A stretch of DNA of 64,000 nucleotides. It comes from Draconibacterium sediminis (GTDB taxonomy: Bacteria; Bacteroidota; Bacteroidia; Bacteroidales; Prolixibacteraceae). A model generated the notes under the pieces. It searched no databases. It was not told the DNA's origin and was given only the letters and a program-made list of their open reading frames with translations. Shown piece by piece: positions 27,676 through 36,688 of the stretch (the first letter of the stretch is position 1; each line of letters opens with the position of its first letter). The DNA lies in assembly GCF_000949475.1 (NCBI RefSeq), contig NZ_JRHC01000001.1:310001-374000 (forward strand). Direction: 5' to 3'. The translations under genes were made by a program, and so were the position numbers.

Positions 27676-27708
27676 AATGAGCAGGTGATTACAAGTCACC
27701 TGCTCATT
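27676..27708 (+). promoter_or_regulatory. Intercistronic hairpin in the oxidoreductase-isomerase operon
   Basis: AATGAGCAGGTGA pairs perfectly with TCACCTGCTCATT over 13 bp with a 7-base loop, starting 5 bp after the stop codon. It is followed by A-rich rather than T-rich sequence, so it is not a classical terminator in the sense direction. It may stabilise the upstream mRNA 3' end or attenuate expression of the next gene. Confidence 0.6.
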
Positions 27709-27739
27709 AAAAATATATGAACTTAAAACTACAACAATA

Positions 27740-28735
27740 ATGGCAAGACCAGTAACACTTTTTACCGGACAATGGGCCGATTTGCCTATTGAAACCATGT
27801 GTCAGAAAGCAAAACAATTTGGCTACGATGGTTTGGAACTATGTACCTGGGGCGATCACATGGAAATTGCAAAAGCCGACCAGGCATACTGCGATAACAG
27901 AAAAGAATTACTCAATAAATATGATTTACAGCTATTTACTATTTCCACGCACCTTGATGGACAATGTGTTTGCGATCCTATCGATAGGCGGCACAAAAGT
28001 ATTGCCAGCCCACATGTTTGGGGCGATGGCGATCCGGAAGGTGTACGTCAGCGGGCAGCCGAAGAAATGGTAAAAACGGCCGAAGTTGCTAAACGCCTGG
28101 GAGTGGATACCGTGGCTGGATTTACCGGAAGCCCGATTTGGCACCTTCTTTATTCGTTTCCACCGGTATCGCCCGAAATGATTGAAGAAGGTTATGCCGA
28201 TTTTGCACGGCGCTGGAAACCGATTCTCGATGAATACCAAAGCCTTGGGGTAAAATTTGCGTTAGAAGCACATCCTACCGAAATAGCTTTTGATATTCAC
28301 ACTGCACACCTGGCACTAAAGGCATTGGATTATCATCCGGCATTCGGATTTAACTACGATCCCAGCCATTTTGGCTATCAGCATGTGGATTATGTGCGTT
28401 TTATCTACGAGTTTGCCGATCGTATTTTCCATGTTCATATGAAAGATGTTTACTGGAGCGATGTACCTACCGGAGTTGGTGTTTTTGGTGGTCATATGGA
28501 ATTTGGCGACAACCGACGTTACTGGAATTTCCGCAGTTTGGGACGGGGTAAAATTCAGTTCGAGAACATCGTACGGGCGCTGAATGATATCGGTTATAAC
28601 GGACCGCTCTCCGTAGAGTGGGAAGACAGCGGAATGAACCGTGAAGCAGGGGCGGCAGAAGCCTGTGAGTTTGTTAAAAAGATTGATTTTGCACCATCAG
28701 ACGTCGCGTTTGATGATGCCATGCAGAAAGAATAA
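27740..28735 (+). CDS. Sugar phosphate isomerase/epimerase family protein
   Basis: A 331-residue TIM-barrel protein of the xylose isomerase-like (AP endonuclease 2) superfamily. Probable metal ligands are Glu in FALEAHPTE, Asp/His in YDPSHFGYQ, His in HVHMKD and Glu in LSVEWEDSG. Such proteins isomerise or epimerise keto-sugars or inositol derivatives. It is cytoplasmic and co-transcribed with the upstream Gfo/Idh/MocA enzyme. A good terminator follows. The exact sugar is unknown. Confidence 0.88.
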   Translation: MARPVTLFTGQWADLPIETMCQKAKQFGYDGLELCTWGDHMEIAKADQAYCDNRKELLNKYDLQLFTISTHLDGQCVCDPIDRRHKSIASPHVWGDGDPEGVRQRAAEEMVKTAEVAKRLGVDTVAGFTGSPIWHLLYSFPPVSPEMIEEGYADFARRWKPILDEYQSLGVKFALEAHPTEIAFDIHTAHLALKALDYHPAFGFNYDPSHFGYQHVDYVRFIYEFADRIFHVHMKDVYWSDVPTGVGVFGGHMEFGDNRRYWNFRSLGRGKIQFENIVRALNDIGYNGPLSVEWEDSGMNREAGAAEACEFVKKIDFAPSDVAFDDAMQKE

Positions 28736-28760
28736 AAAGAATAATAAGAAGACTATTCAG

Positions 28761-28794
28761 GCCGGAAGCAAATCGTTTCCGGCTTTCTTTTTTT
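28761..28794 (+). terminator. Terminator of the oxidoreductase-isomerase operon
   Basis: GCCGGAA pairs with TTCCGGC around an 8-9 base loop and is followed by TTTCTTTTTTT. Confidence 0.85.
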
Positions 28795-28825
28795 CGTACT
28801 TTCACGAAAATCAAATACTAAAAGA

Positions 28826-29233
28826 ATGACCGAATCAAAATATCACAAAACATTTGAGAAAGATGTGTTTGCCGCCAAAAACGGGATAAAACTGGTGGAA
28901 GCTAAACCCGGCTATGCAAAATCCAGGATGAAAATTAAACCGGATCATTATAATTCAATAGGAATTGTGCATGGTGGTGCTTTGTTCACATTGGCTGATT
29001 TTACTTTTGCCGTAGCCTCCAATTCGCATGGCAGGGTGGCACTGGCTATCGATGCTGAGATTTCGTTTTTTAAAGCCACATCATCAGGTACTTTAACTGC
29101 CGAGGCAAAGGAGATTTCGCTAAATGGTAAACTCGGAACATACCTGGTGGAGATTACCAACGAAGCAAACGAGCATATTGCTCATTTTAAAGGAACTGTT
29201 TACCGAAAAAAGGACGAAATAGCGTTTGGATAA
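28826..29233 (+). CDS. PaaI-like hotdog thioesterase
   Basis: A 135-residue hotdog-fold thioesterase. The family motif GIVHGGALFTLADFT (about 46-60) holds the HGG turn and the catalytic acidic residue Asp58. Bacterial PaaI-like proteins hydrolyse acyl- or aryl-CoA esters. It stands alone between two terminated sugar-oxidoreductase units, so the context gives no substrate. Confidence 0.87.
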   Translation: MTESKYHKTFEKDVFAAKNGIKLVEAKPGYAKSRMKIKPDHYNSIGIVHGGALFTLADFTFAVASNSHGRVALAIDAEISFFKATSSGTLTAEAKEISLNGKLGTYLVEITNEANEHIAHFKGTVYRKKDEIAFG

Positions 29234-29421
29234 ATGTTTTGTTTTAGATATTGTGTTGTAAAATAGGTTAATAAGTGATAGTGAAAGGGCAAAAAAACGG
29301 CATTAAAAATGGATAACTTAAAATTATTCTACAAATTTGGGGTCGGTTACGCGATGGAAGGTCTTCCTGAACGAATTACAAATGAATTAAGATTTATTTT
29401 CTAATACCAACTAAAAATAAA

Positions 29422-30735
29422 ATGACTAATAGAAGAGACTTTATCAAAACATCGGCAATGGCAACAGCTGGCGTAGGGATTGCGTCAGGAATGCCTTTAG
29501 CGATGGAATCGTGCTCGGGAGCAAACGATAAACTGGTTTGTGCTTTGATTGGGGCAAAAGGAATGGGATTTAGTGATTTGCAAGCCTTTTTAAAGCAAAA
29601 AAATACCGAGTGTGGCGCCATTTGCGATGTTGATGAAAACGTTTTGAATCAGCGTATTGCCGACGTTGAAAAAATTCAGGGAACAAAACCAAAAGGATTT
29701 AAGGATTTCAGAAAATTACTGGAAGAACCCGGCATTGATGTGATCATTATTGGTACGCCCGACCATTGGCACTGTTTGCCGTTTGTTTATGCGGCGCAGG
29801 AAGGAAAACACATTTACTGTGAAAAACCGCTTGCAAACTACATCGAAGAAATCAACATCATGGAACGTGCGTGGAAACGTTACGGAACAATTGCCCAGGT
29901 AGGGCAGTGGCAGCGTAGCGATAAGCACTGGAAAGAAGCCGTTGATTTTGTATATACCGGCGCGCTGGGTAAAATTCGTACCGTACGTTGCTGGTCGTAC
30001 CAGGGATGGATGAAATCGATTCCGGTAATGCCCGACGGACCTGTTCCTGAAGGTGTTGATTACGATATGTGGTTAGGACCGGCAAAAGCACGTCCGTTTA
30101 ACCCGAACCGTTTTCACTTTAATTTCCGCTGGTTCTGGGATTATGCCGGTGGATTAATGACCGACTGGGGAGTACACATTATCGACTACGGTTTATTTGG
30201 AATGAAAGCCAAAGCACCTAAATCGGTTATGGCAATGGGTGGCAAATTCGCTTATCCTGAGGATGCTTGCGAAACTCCTGACAGCATGCAGGCTTTATAC
30301 GAATTCGACGACTATACTTTACTTTGGGATCATGGTCTGGGAATCGATGGTGGTTACTATGGCCGCAGCCACGGTGTAGGTTTTGTTGGTAACAACGGAA
30401 CTTTGGTGGTTGACCGTAACGGATGGGAAGTTATTCCGGAAGGTGGAAGAAACCCCAAAATGGATCGCGTGGAATTGAAAAAAGGCGATGGACAGGGGTT
30501 GAACAACCACATGGCTAACTTTATCGATTGTATCAAAGATGGCGATCAGAATACAAACTGTAACGTTGGTATTGCTGCCAATACCGCTCGTGTGGCTCAC
30601 CTGGGTAACCTGGCCTTAAAAACCGGTCAGCGCCTGTACTGGGATGCCGATAACAGCAAATTTATTGGTAACGATGCGGCTAACGAACTATTGGTGCCAA
30701 CTTACCGCGCACCATGGGAGTTGCCTAAAGTATAA
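29422..30735 (+). CDS. Tat-exported Gfo/Idh/MocA family oxidoreductase
   Basis: A 437-residue dehydrogenase with a twin-arginine signal (NRRDFIKTSAMATAGVG). It is folded with its NAD(P) cofactor in the cytoplasm and then exported to the periplasm. The Rossmann segment is CALIGAKGMGFSDL (about 41-54), the nicotinamide-binding EKP motif is YCEKPLAN (about 133-140), and GGLMTDWGVHIIDY (about 238-251) matches the substrate domain. The family includes periplasmic sugar oxidoreductases working on glycosides. It is close to, but separately terminated from, the cytoplasmic oxidoreductase/isomerase pair. Confidence 0.9.
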   Translation: MTNRRDFIKTSAMATAGVGIASGMPLAMESCSGANDKLVCALIGAKGMGFSDLQAFLKQKNTECGAICDVDENVLNQRIADVEKIQGTKPKGFKDFRKLLEEPGIDVIIIGTPDHWHCLPFVYAAQEGKHIYCEKPLANYIEEINIMERAWKRYGTIAQVGQWQRSDKHWKEAVDFVYTGALGKIRTVRCWSYQGWMKSIPVMPDGPVPEGVDYDMWLGPAKARPFNPNRFHFNFRWFWDYAGGLMTDWGVHIIDYGLFGMKAKAPKSVMAMGGKFAYPEDACETPDSMQALYEFDDYTLLWDHGLGIDGGYYGRSHGVGFVGNNGTLVVDRNGWEVIPEGGRNPKMDRVELKKGDGQGLNNHMANFIDCIKDGDQNTNCNVGIAANTARVAHLGNLALKTGQRLYWDADNSKFIGNDAANELLVPTYRAPWELPKV

Positions 30736-30757
30736 AAAGACAAAAACCAGATATTTT

Positions 30758-30791
30758 GAAAAAGCAGGCTCATTTCGGGTCTGCTTTTTTG
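30758..30791 (+). terminator. Terminator of the Tat oxidoreductase gene
   Basis: AAAAAGCAG pairs with CTGCTTTTTT around a 13-base loop, 22 bp after the stop. Confidence 0.8.
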
Positions 30792-30826
30792 TTTCAAATA
30801 GTCTCTCCGTTCATTTTAAACTATTA

Positions 30827-30920
30827 CACAGAGTTACACGGAGAATCCACAAAGGTTCACAGAGATAATTTTATTGTCTTTGTGTTTCTCTGTGTCTCCT
30901 TTTAGAAGCTCTGTGGAATA
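30827..30920. repeat. Left direct repeat flanking the GxxExxY gene
   Basis: A 94 bp segment starting CACAGAGTTACACGGAGA and ending AGCTCTGTGGAATA. It matches, in the same orientation and with substitutions, the 92 bp segment at 31395-31486. It is itself imperfectly palindromic (CTTTGTG/CACAAAG, CTCTGTG/CACAGAG). Confidence 0.8.
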
Positions 30921-30932
30921 GCTTCTAAAAGT

Positions 30933-31304
30933 TTAATTTATAATTCTTTTTATCCCGTTTTTAAGAATTGAAACATTAAAATTCAAAAGCAATCCAAGAC
31001 GATAATGGCCTAATTTTAAATAAGTGAGTACCTGTGCTGTGTGAACATCATTGAGTTCTTCAACTGTTTTTAACTCAATAACGACTTTATTTTCCACCAG
31101 CAGGTCAATTCTGTAGCCATGATTTAGCTTTACTTCCTTATAAACAATCGGCATAGGTACTTCTTTTTTTACGTTTAGTCCTTTTTGCTGTAATTCGTAG
31201 AATAAACATTCCTGATATGCAGACTCAAGTAGTCCCGGGCCTAATTGTTTATGCACATCTATTGCACAACCGATAATTGTTTTGGAGATTTCATTTTCTA
31301 TCAT
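30933..31304 (-). CDS. GxxExxY family protein (PD-(D/E)XK-like)
   Basis: A 123-residue protein of the GxxExxY family, with the name-giving motif in LGPGLLESAYQECL (about 20-33). A downstream RIDLLVENKVVIELK stretch (about 65-79) has the Asp...Glu-x-Lys arrangement of PD-(D/E)XK nucleases, so a nuclease fold is likely. No activity has been established to my knowledge. It is enclosed by two roughly 93 bp direct repeats, which suggests the gene and repeats spread as a unit. There is no partner gene. Confidence 0.88.
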   Translation of the reverse strand: MIENEISKTIIGCAIDVHKQLGPGLLESAYQECLFYELQQKGLNVKKEVPMPIVYKEVKLNHGYRIDLLVENKVVIELKTVEELNDVHTAQVLTYLKLGHYRLGLLLNFNVSILKNGIKRIIN

Positions 31305-31394
31305 GTTATATAATTTAAGTTTATTGAGAGTCTGGTTTATGCTTGGATTACACTATTCAATTTACAAATTTTTTAAATTAATACCCAACTATCC

Positions 31395-31486
31395 CACAGT
31401 GTTACACTTAGAGTGCGCAGTTTCACAGAGTAATTATTTCATCTTTGTGGTTCTCCGTGTTTTCTTTGAGAAGCTTTGTGGAATAA
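31395..31486. repeat. Right direct repeat flanking the GxxExxY gene
   Basis: A 92 bp segment (CACAGTGTTACACTTAGAG ... GAAGCTTTGTGGAATA) matching 30827-30920 in the same orientation. It ends 10 bp before the promoter of the adenine deaminase gene. Confidence 0.8.
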
Positions 31487-31496
31487 CATATCTTCA

Positions 31497-31529
31497 TTTG
31501 TAAAATAGCTTGCTCTATCCGTATATTTG
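31497..31529 (+). promoter_or_regulatory. Bacteroidota-type promoter of the adenine deaminase gene
   Basis: TTTG at 31497-31500 and TATATTTG at 31522-31529 are 21 bp apart, matching the TTTG-N19-23-TAnnTTTG consensus of the phylum. The ATG follows 17 bp later, so the leader must be very short. Confidence 0.65.
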
Positions 31530-31546
31530 AAAGAAAGTAGAAAAGC

Positions 31547-32560
31547 ATGACACCGAGAAAACAGACTGAGTTGATAAATAAGATTCCTAAAGCCGAATTG
31601 CATGTACATATTGAAGGCACTTTTGAGCCGGAACTGATGTTTACCATTGCCGAAAGGAATGATATTCGGTTAAAATATAAATCAGTTGATGAGCTGCATG
31701 CGGCCTATCAATTCAATAACCTCCAGGAATTTTTGGATCTTTATTATGCAGGTGCGTATGTTTTGCTTTACGAGCGGGATTTCTACGACCTTACTAAGGC
31801 CTACTTGAAAAAGTGCTACGAAGATAAGGTGGTACATACCGAAATCTTTTTCGATCCGCAAACACACACACAGCGCGGCGTTCCGTTTGAAAATGTAATT
31901 AACGGCATTTTACAGGCCTGTATCGATGCCCGTAATGAATGGGGCATAACTTACCGCCTTATTCCAAATTTTTTGCGTCACCTGAGTGAGGAGGATGCCA
32001 TCAAGACGTTTAAAGAGTCGTTGCAGTTTGGCGAATTATTCACCGCTTATGGTCTCGATTCAAGCGAAAAAGGTCATCCACCGGCCAAGTTTGAAAAGGT
32101 GTTCGAAATGGTACGTGCCGAAGGATTCTTAACAGTTGCACATGCCGGCGAAGAAGGTCCGGCACAAAACGTTTGGGATGCAATAAATATGCTAAAGGTA
32201 GCGCGTATCGACCATGGAGTACGTTCGATCGATGATCCCGAATTACTGAATGAACTGGCGCGTATTAAAATGCCGTTAACCGTTTGTCCGCTGTCGAACC
32301 TAAAGCTGAAAGTGGTGAATGATATGGTTGATCACCCTTTAAAAAAGCTGCTGGATCATAACATTGTTGCTACTGTTAATTCTGACGATCCGGCCTATTT
32401 TGGTGGTTATATGAATGCTAATTTCCATGCTGTAAACGAGGCGCTTGACTTAACAAAAGAGGATATCGTAAAACTTGCAGCCAATTCGTTTACAGCCAGT
32501 TTCCTTGCAGATGAGGAGAAACAAAAGTGGCTGGATGAGATTGCTAAGTTTCTTGCTTAA
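31547..32560 (+). CDS. Adenine deaminase, adenosine deaminase-like family
   Basis: A 337-residue metal-dependent deaminase of the adenosine deaminase fold. Zinc ligands His19/His21 are in [10 protein letters not shown]. The catalytic HAGEEG, IDHGVRS and [10 protein letters not shown] segments follow. The [14 protein letters not shown] and [13 protein letters not shown] stretches resemble bacterial and yeast adenine deaminases of this family more than true adenosine deaminases, so adenine to hypoxanthine is favoured. Adenosine deamination is the alternative. It belongs to purine salvage, is monocistronic, and is followed by a structured repeat. Confidence 0.85.
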   Translation: MTPRKQTELINKIPKAELHVHIEGTFEPELMFTIAERNDIRLKYKSVDELHAAYQFNNLQEFLDLYYAGAYVLLYERDFYDLTKAYLKKCYEDKVVHTEIFFDPQTHTQRGVPFENVINGILQACIDARNEWGITYRLIPNFLRHLSEEDAIKTFKESLQFGELFTAYGLDSSEKGHPPAKFEKVFEMVRAEGFLTVAHAGEEGPAQNVWDAINMLKVARIDHGVRSIDDPELLNELARIKMPLTVCPLSNLKLKVVNDMVDHPLKKLLDHNIVATVNSDDPAYFGGYMNANFHAVNEALDLTKEDIVKLAANSFTASFLADEEKQKWLDEIAKFLA

Positions 32561-32634
32561 AAACGGATGATTCGTTTGATGTTTTTTAGATGTTGCCAGT
32601 TGAATTGTATTGTTTGATTATTTAAGTAGCTTAT

Positions 32635-33020
32635 GTCTTCAAGCCAGACGGGCTCTTTCTTTTGCAGTCGATCAAAAGAAAGCAAGAATCTTGTCAAAAA
32701 TAACCTCTTCGTTTTTTCAATGTGACTAATTAGCCCGACTGACGGATTTTTGACGTGCCCGCACAAGATTTGCCTTTTGGACCGCCTTCGAGAAAAAGCG
32801 TTAAGAAAATAAATGGAGAGAACGTTAAAAAATCAAGTCTGTTTGACGCTCGTTAGCCCTGAAGTATGAAGGGCTAAAAGGAGAGCCTGTCCCGATCGGT
32901 AGCATCGGGAAGTTTCTTGATTTTAGTGAAAGGAGTTTATTTTTAGCTTTTTATCGTCAGCGGTGGCTTTTTTGAATCCTTTTTCAGCTATAAGAAAAAG
33001 GATTTCCTGTCTGGAAAGAC
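32635..33020. repeat. Nested-palindrome element, copy 2 (about 386 bp)
   Basis: Second copy of the element at 725-1084. The left hairpin reads CTTTCTTTTG/CAAAAGAAAG: three pairs differ from copy 1 yet remain complementary. It carries the additional CCCGAT/ATCGGG hairpin missing from copy 1. The arms AAAATCAAG/CTTGATTTT and hairpin TAGCCCT/AGGGCTA are identical to copy 1. It fills most of the 554 bp between the adenine deaminase and queF. Confidence 0.85.
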
Positions 33021-33114
33021 ATGGTTAGAGTAGACTTTAATTGAAAATAGCTATCAGGTTAATTCACTCTTATTCCAGCATATGAATCCTTGAAGTCAAG
33101 ATTATTATAAACTT

Positions 33115-33585
33115 CTAGCGATTATCAATCTTCTCAGGATTCAAATCATGGTTTTGCATACGAAACCAGGCCATCTCTTCATATTTCGTCCCCGGTTTTC
33201 CGTAATTTGAAAACGGATCGATGCTGAGGCCTCCACGTGGCAAAAATTTTCCCCACACTTCAATGTACTTTGGATTCATCAAAGCAATCAGATCCTTCAT
33301 TATAATGTTGATACAATCTTCGTGAAAAGCACCATGGTTGCGGAAACTGAACAGATAAAGTTTAAGGCTTTTGCTTTCCACCAACTTCTCATCAGGAATG
33401 TAACTAAGGTAGATGGTAGCAAAATCGGGCTGCCCGGTAATGGGGCACAAACTGGTAAACTCAGGACAGTTAAATTTTACCCAATAATCATTTTCAGGAT
33501 GTTTATTATCAAACGATTCCAGCACATCAGGACGATAGTTAAAATCGTAATTCGTTTCGTTTCCCAGGTGTTTTAATTCGCTCAT
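33115..33585 (-). CDS. queF: NADPH-dependent 7-cyano-7-deazaguanine reductase
   Basis: A 156-residue enzyme of the tunnelling fold that reduces preQ0 to preQ1 in queuosine synthesis. It is the short, single-domain type. The thioimide-forming Cys47 and Asp54 are in [14 protein letters not shown], and the NADPH-binding signature is [15 protein letters not shown] (about 70-84). It is last in the minus-strand order precursor transporter, queC, queF, with a 53 bp gap after queC. Confidence 0.95.
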   Translation of the reverse strand: MSELKHLGNETNYDFNYRPDVLESFDNKHPENDYWVKFNCPEFTSLCPITGQPDFATIYLSYIPDEKLVESKSLKLYLFSFRNHGAFHEDCINIIMKDLIALMNPKYIEVWGKFLPRGGLSIDPFSNYGKPGTKYEEMAWFRMQNHDLNPEKIDNR

Positions 33586-33638
33586 TGTTCTGTCTAGTAA
33601 TAAATGTTCTAAAAATCCTCAATTACTCATTCACTCAA

Positions 33639-34310
33639 TTACGTATTCTCCTTCTTTTCCAAATATTTTTCCAGCCCTTTATTCCGCAACTCACAAGCCG
33701 GACATTCACCACACCCTACGCCCTTAATGCCATTGTAGCAGGTAACGGTTTCGTTTTGTACCAAATCAAAAACTCCAAGCTCATCGGCCAGTTGCCATAT
33801 TTCGCTTTTGTTCTTCCACATCAGCGGTGTATGAATCTGATACGGATAATCCATCGACAGGTTCAGCGTTTCGTTCAGCGACACGATAAAATCGTTGCGG
33901 CAATCGGGGTAGCCGCTAAAATCGGCCTGGCCTACACCTGTTACCAGATGGTGTATATTATGCACCTTGGCAAAAATAGCGGCGTAGGTTAAAAACAACA
34001 TATTCCGGCCTTCCACCAGCGTATTGGGTGGCGTGTCTTCCGGTTTATTGCGATCTACCTGCATGCTATGGTACGTTAACGAATTCCGGCTGAGTTGCGA
34101 GATCAGATCCATCGGAAAAACCTGCAAAGGCACACCGGCTGTTTCGGCGATTGTTTTTGCCGATTCCAGCTCAACAGCATGGCGCTGACCGTAGTTAAAT
34201 GCAATGGCATAAACCTCTTCGAATTCGCGTTTAGCCCAAAACAGGCAGGTGGTAGAATCCTGTCCGCCCGAAAAAACCACCAGTGCTTTTTTCTTGTCTA
34301 TAAAAGTCAT
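33639..34310 (-). CDS. queC: 7-cyano-7-deazaguanine synthase
   Basis: A 223-residue ATP-dependent enzyme converting carboxy-deazaguanine to preQ0. The PP-loop SGGQDS is at 14-19. The C-terminal zinc site is formed by cysteines in [16 protein letters not shown]. It lies between the precursor transporter gene (55 bp upstream) and queF (53 bp downstream). queD and queE are not in the window. Confidence 0.95.
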   Translation of the reverse strand: MTFIDKKKALVVFSGGQDSTTCLFWAKREFEEVYAIAFNYGQRHAVELESAKTIAETAGVPLQVFPMDLISQLSRNSLTYHSMQVDRNKPEDTPPNTLVEGRNMLFLTYAAIFAKVHNIHHLVTGVGQADFSGYPDCRNDFIVSLNETLNLSMDYPYQIHTPLMWKNKSEIWQLADELGVFDLVQNETVTCYNGIKGVGCGECPACELRNKGLEKYLEKKENT

Positions 34311-34365
34311 TTTGCCTAAAGTGTATTAAAGCATTCTTGCAATGAAGCATTTCTGCATTCATAAA

Positions 34366-35058
34366 TCAATACCTCAGTCCTTCAAACTTCAATTTGAATG
34401 GGTTATACGAAACGTGGTAGTCATAGGTATCAATACCTTCCACTTTTTTCACTTTGCCAACCACCCAAATGGTAAGCGGAAGAACGGCAATTTCGTAAAC
34501 GGTTTTGATAATTGCCTGTGTTACGATCATGGTTAGCAGCGCATTTACAGGGAATATTCCGGCAAATGCAATGGTAATAAAAATGGCCGAATCAGCTCCT
34601 TCACCAGCAAGTGTTGAAACCACTGCACGCAGCGAAAAGCCTTTTCCTTTGGTAAGTACCTTAAATTTACTCATAACATACGCATTCAGGAACGAGCCCA
34701 TCAGGTAGGCGAGCATACTGGCCGCTACAATGCGCGGGGTACTGCCCAAAACGGTTGCAAAGGCATTCTGGTTTTCCCAAAAAGGTGCGGCATTTACCGA
34801 AATTGCAAGCGTAAAGAAAATTACGGCGAGCACATTTACTCCAAATCCTGCCCAAATAATGAGGCGGGTTTTCTGGTAACCCCACACTTCAACCAGCACA
34901 TCGTTAATAATATATGCCAATGGGAAAATCAATACTCCGGCCGGGGCTGACCACGGACCGATCATCATAATTTTTGAAGCAAGAATGTTGGAAATCAATA
35001 AGCAGGTGGCGAAAAGAATACCTGCAAGCATAAACAGAACGGATACTTTATTCTTCAT
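34366..35058 (-). CDS. Queuosine precursor transporter (YhhQ/QPTR family)
   Basis: A 230-residue membrane protein with about six helices, belonging to the vitamin-uptake-like YhhQ family that imports preQ0 or preQ1. Family marks are LISNILASKIM near the N-terminus, YIINDVLVEVWGYQ (about 48-61) and GEGADSAIFITIAF (about 152-165). It is first in an operon with queC and queF. A preQ1-I riboswitch ends 2 nt before its ATG, giving direct support for deazapurine-controlled translation. Confidence 0.93.
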   Translation of the reverse strand: MKNKVSVLFMLAGILFATCLLISNILASKIMMIGPWSAPAGVLIFPLAYIINDVLVEVWGYQKTRLIIWAGFGVNVLAVIFFTLAISVNAAPFWENQNAFATVLGSTPRIVAASMLAYLMGSFLNAYVMSKFKVLTKGKGFSLRAVVSTLAGEGADSAIFITIAFAGIFPVNALLTMIVTQAIIKTVYEIAVLPLTIWVVGKVKKVEGIDTYDYHVSYNPFKLKFEGLRY

Positions 35059-35060
35059 TT

Positions 35061-35093
35061 CTCTTGTTTTTTACGTGGTTATCAAGAACACGT
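35061..35093 (-). promoter_or_regulatory. preQ1-I riboswitch
   Basis: Read on the minus strand the 33 nt form an H-type pseudoknot. P1 is ACGUG/CACGU (5 bp). The loop UUCUUG pairs with the 3' end CAAGAG to make P2 (5 Watson-Crick pairs and one G-U). The linker ends in UAAC, whose C matches the specificity cytosine of the class, and the tail is AAAAAACAAG. The layout and several bases match the known B. subtilis and T. tengcongensis preQ1-I aptamers. P2 ends two bases before the transporter AUG, so ligand binding should block translation initiation. Confidence 0.87.
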
Positions 35094-35158
35094 GGTTAAT
35101 ACGCCGCGAAGATATAAAAATTTCAATATCAGTAAACAAGGGTTTTTTATTTTGGGAA

Positions 35159-35395
35159 TAATGAAGCTCTTACAGATGGGGTAGAAGCAGATCCTTTACC
35201 CCTTTGGCTGTCACCATTTCCCCTCGGAAGGGGAAACAGCTTTGAAAAGCCAAAGCGGATTATGTTGCAGGTCCGGCTCAGAGCATGCTTCCCTTGCAAG
35301 GGGAGCTCCCGTTGGCTGACGGGTGAGGGGTAGGGGAAGAATGGCCTAAGTAATCCCCAAAAGAGAATAGTTACCCTATTCACGAACCAAACACT
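35159..35395. repeat. Palindromic repeat DNA between the que operon and the lipocalin gene
   Basis: This gap contains CCCCTCGGAAGGGG (35220-35234), CCCTTGCAAGGGG (35290-35302) and the CCCGTTGGCTGACGGG palindrome (35307-35322). Similar GGAGG/CCTCC and CCGTCAGC-type palindromes recur at 47.3-47.5 and 59.5-59.8 kb. No gene is seen. Confidence 0.5.
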
Positions 35396-35431
35396 TTGTT
35401 TATTGTTTTGATGTATATGATTAAACAAAAA

Positions 35432-36004
35432 ATGAATAAAAAAACAATAGTACAACACAGCGCCTATGTTTCGCTAATTCTGCTTAGCTTTATAACAAGC
35501 TGTTCGTTAACAGGCTGTTCAGGGCAAAAGCAAATGATAGACAATAGTGTGGTGAAGGAACTGGACCTCGAAAAGTACCTGGGAACATGGTACGAAATTG
35601 CCCGTTACGATCATCGCTTTGAGCGCGGAATGGTGGGCGTTACTGCTAATTACTCTTTGCGCTCCGACGGCAAAATAAAGGTAGTAAACAGTGGCTACCA
35701 AAATACGCTTGATGGTGAATATTCCGAAGCGATAGGAAAAGCCAAAATTCCGGATCCGGAAAATGAACCGGCTAAACTAAAGGTCTCCTTTTTCTGGATA
35801 TTCTATGGCGATTATTACGTGCTGGAGCTGGATGAGGATTACCAGTGGGCCGTGATTGGCAGTAGTTCAGATAAATATTTGTGGATATTAAACCGTACTC
35901 CGCAAATGGCACCTGCAGTGTACAACGATTTGTTGAAGCGAATTGCAGATCGGGGATACGATACTTCAGCATTAATAAAAGTAAAACAAAAAGTAAACAG
36001 TTAA
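35432..36004 (+). CDS. Lipocalin family lipoprotein (Blc-like)
   Basis: A 190-residue protein when started at the Met at 35432, which puts a signal peptide and lipobox at the N-terminus (FITSC or SLTGC). The lipocalin signature is LGTWYEIARYDHRFERG (about 49-65), and the later YLWILNRTPQM segment fits bacterial Blc. These outer-membrane lipocalins bind fatty acids or lysophospholipids and are linked to envelope maintenance. An SRPBCC gene follows after 4 bp, so the two are co-transcribed. Confidence 0.9.
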   Translation: MNKKTIVQHSAYVSLILLSFITSCSLTGCSGQKQMIDNSVVKELDLEKYLGTWYEIARYDHRFERGMVGVTANYSLRSDGKIKVVNSGYQNTLDGEYSEAIGKAKIPDPENEPAKLKVSFFWIFYGDYYVLELDEDYQWAVIGSSSDKYLWILNRTPQMAPAVYNDLLKRIADRGYDTSALIKVKQKVNS

Positions 36005-36008
36005 AGAG

Positions 36009-36470
36009 ATGGCATTCTATCAATTTAAACGCGAACAATTTATAAAAAGCAACATCAGCGAGGTGTGGGATTTTATATCCAGGCCACAAAATCTGAAGCG
36101 CATTACACCAATTTACATGGGTTTCGATATACGCACACCCGATTTGCCCGATGAAGCTTACGAAGGGATGATCATCGCCTACACGGTGCGGCCATTACTG
36201 GGAATTCCTACCACCTGGGTAACCGAAATTACACATGTGGAACCGCAAAAATATTTTGTTGATGAGCAACGTGTTGGGCCATATAAACTCTGGCATCACG
36301 AACATCATATCGAGGAAGTAAAGGATGGCGTGTTAATGAAAGACATTGTGAGCTACAGTCCGCCATTGGGTGTTCTGGGGCAAATTGCCAACGCATTGGT
36401 TATTCGCAAAAAGCTGGAGGAGATTTTTGATTACCGAACAAAGGCTTTTGAGGAGATATTTCCGGGATAG
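36009..36470 (+). CDS. SRPBCC family ligand-binding protein
   Basis: A 153-residue cytoplasmic protein of the START/Bet v 1-like SRPBCC superfamily. It opens with the usual FIKSNISEVWDFISRPQNLKRITP (about 11-34, family pattern), followed by seven-strand sheet residues and a long C-terminal helix ending FDYRTKAFEEIF. Such proteins bind hydrophobic ligands. It follows the lipocalin gene by 4 bp, so a shared lipid or hydrophobic-ligand role is a fair guess. Confidence 0.85.
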   Translation: MAFYQFKREQFIKSNISEVWDFISRPQNLKRITPIYMGFDIRTPDLPDEAYEGMIIAYTVRPLLGIPTTWVTEITHVEPQKYFVDEQRVGPYKLWHHEHHIEEVKDGVLMKDIVSYSPPLGVLGQIANALVIRKKLEEIFDYRTKAFEEIFPG

Positions 36471-36688
36471 ATTGTGTTAAGAACCGAAATCTTCCAGGTT
36501 ACAATCCGTTTTGCACTCCGCCAATAATTCCTTAAATTATACCAATTGTTTTGAGAGTGAGCCTAAAGCGAAACTCTGAGATTACAATGGTTGATGTCGA
36601 TAGTAAAGAGAAGAATCTTTGGGAATAAATGAAGCAAGGGTTTAGTTCGATTTCTAATCGGTATTATTCATCAGAAAATGTGTTGCTG

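Noticed and set aside
35147-35458. Minus-strand frame of 103 codons
   Set aside because: It runs through short palindromes and overlaps the lipocalin signal region. The composition is repeat-like.
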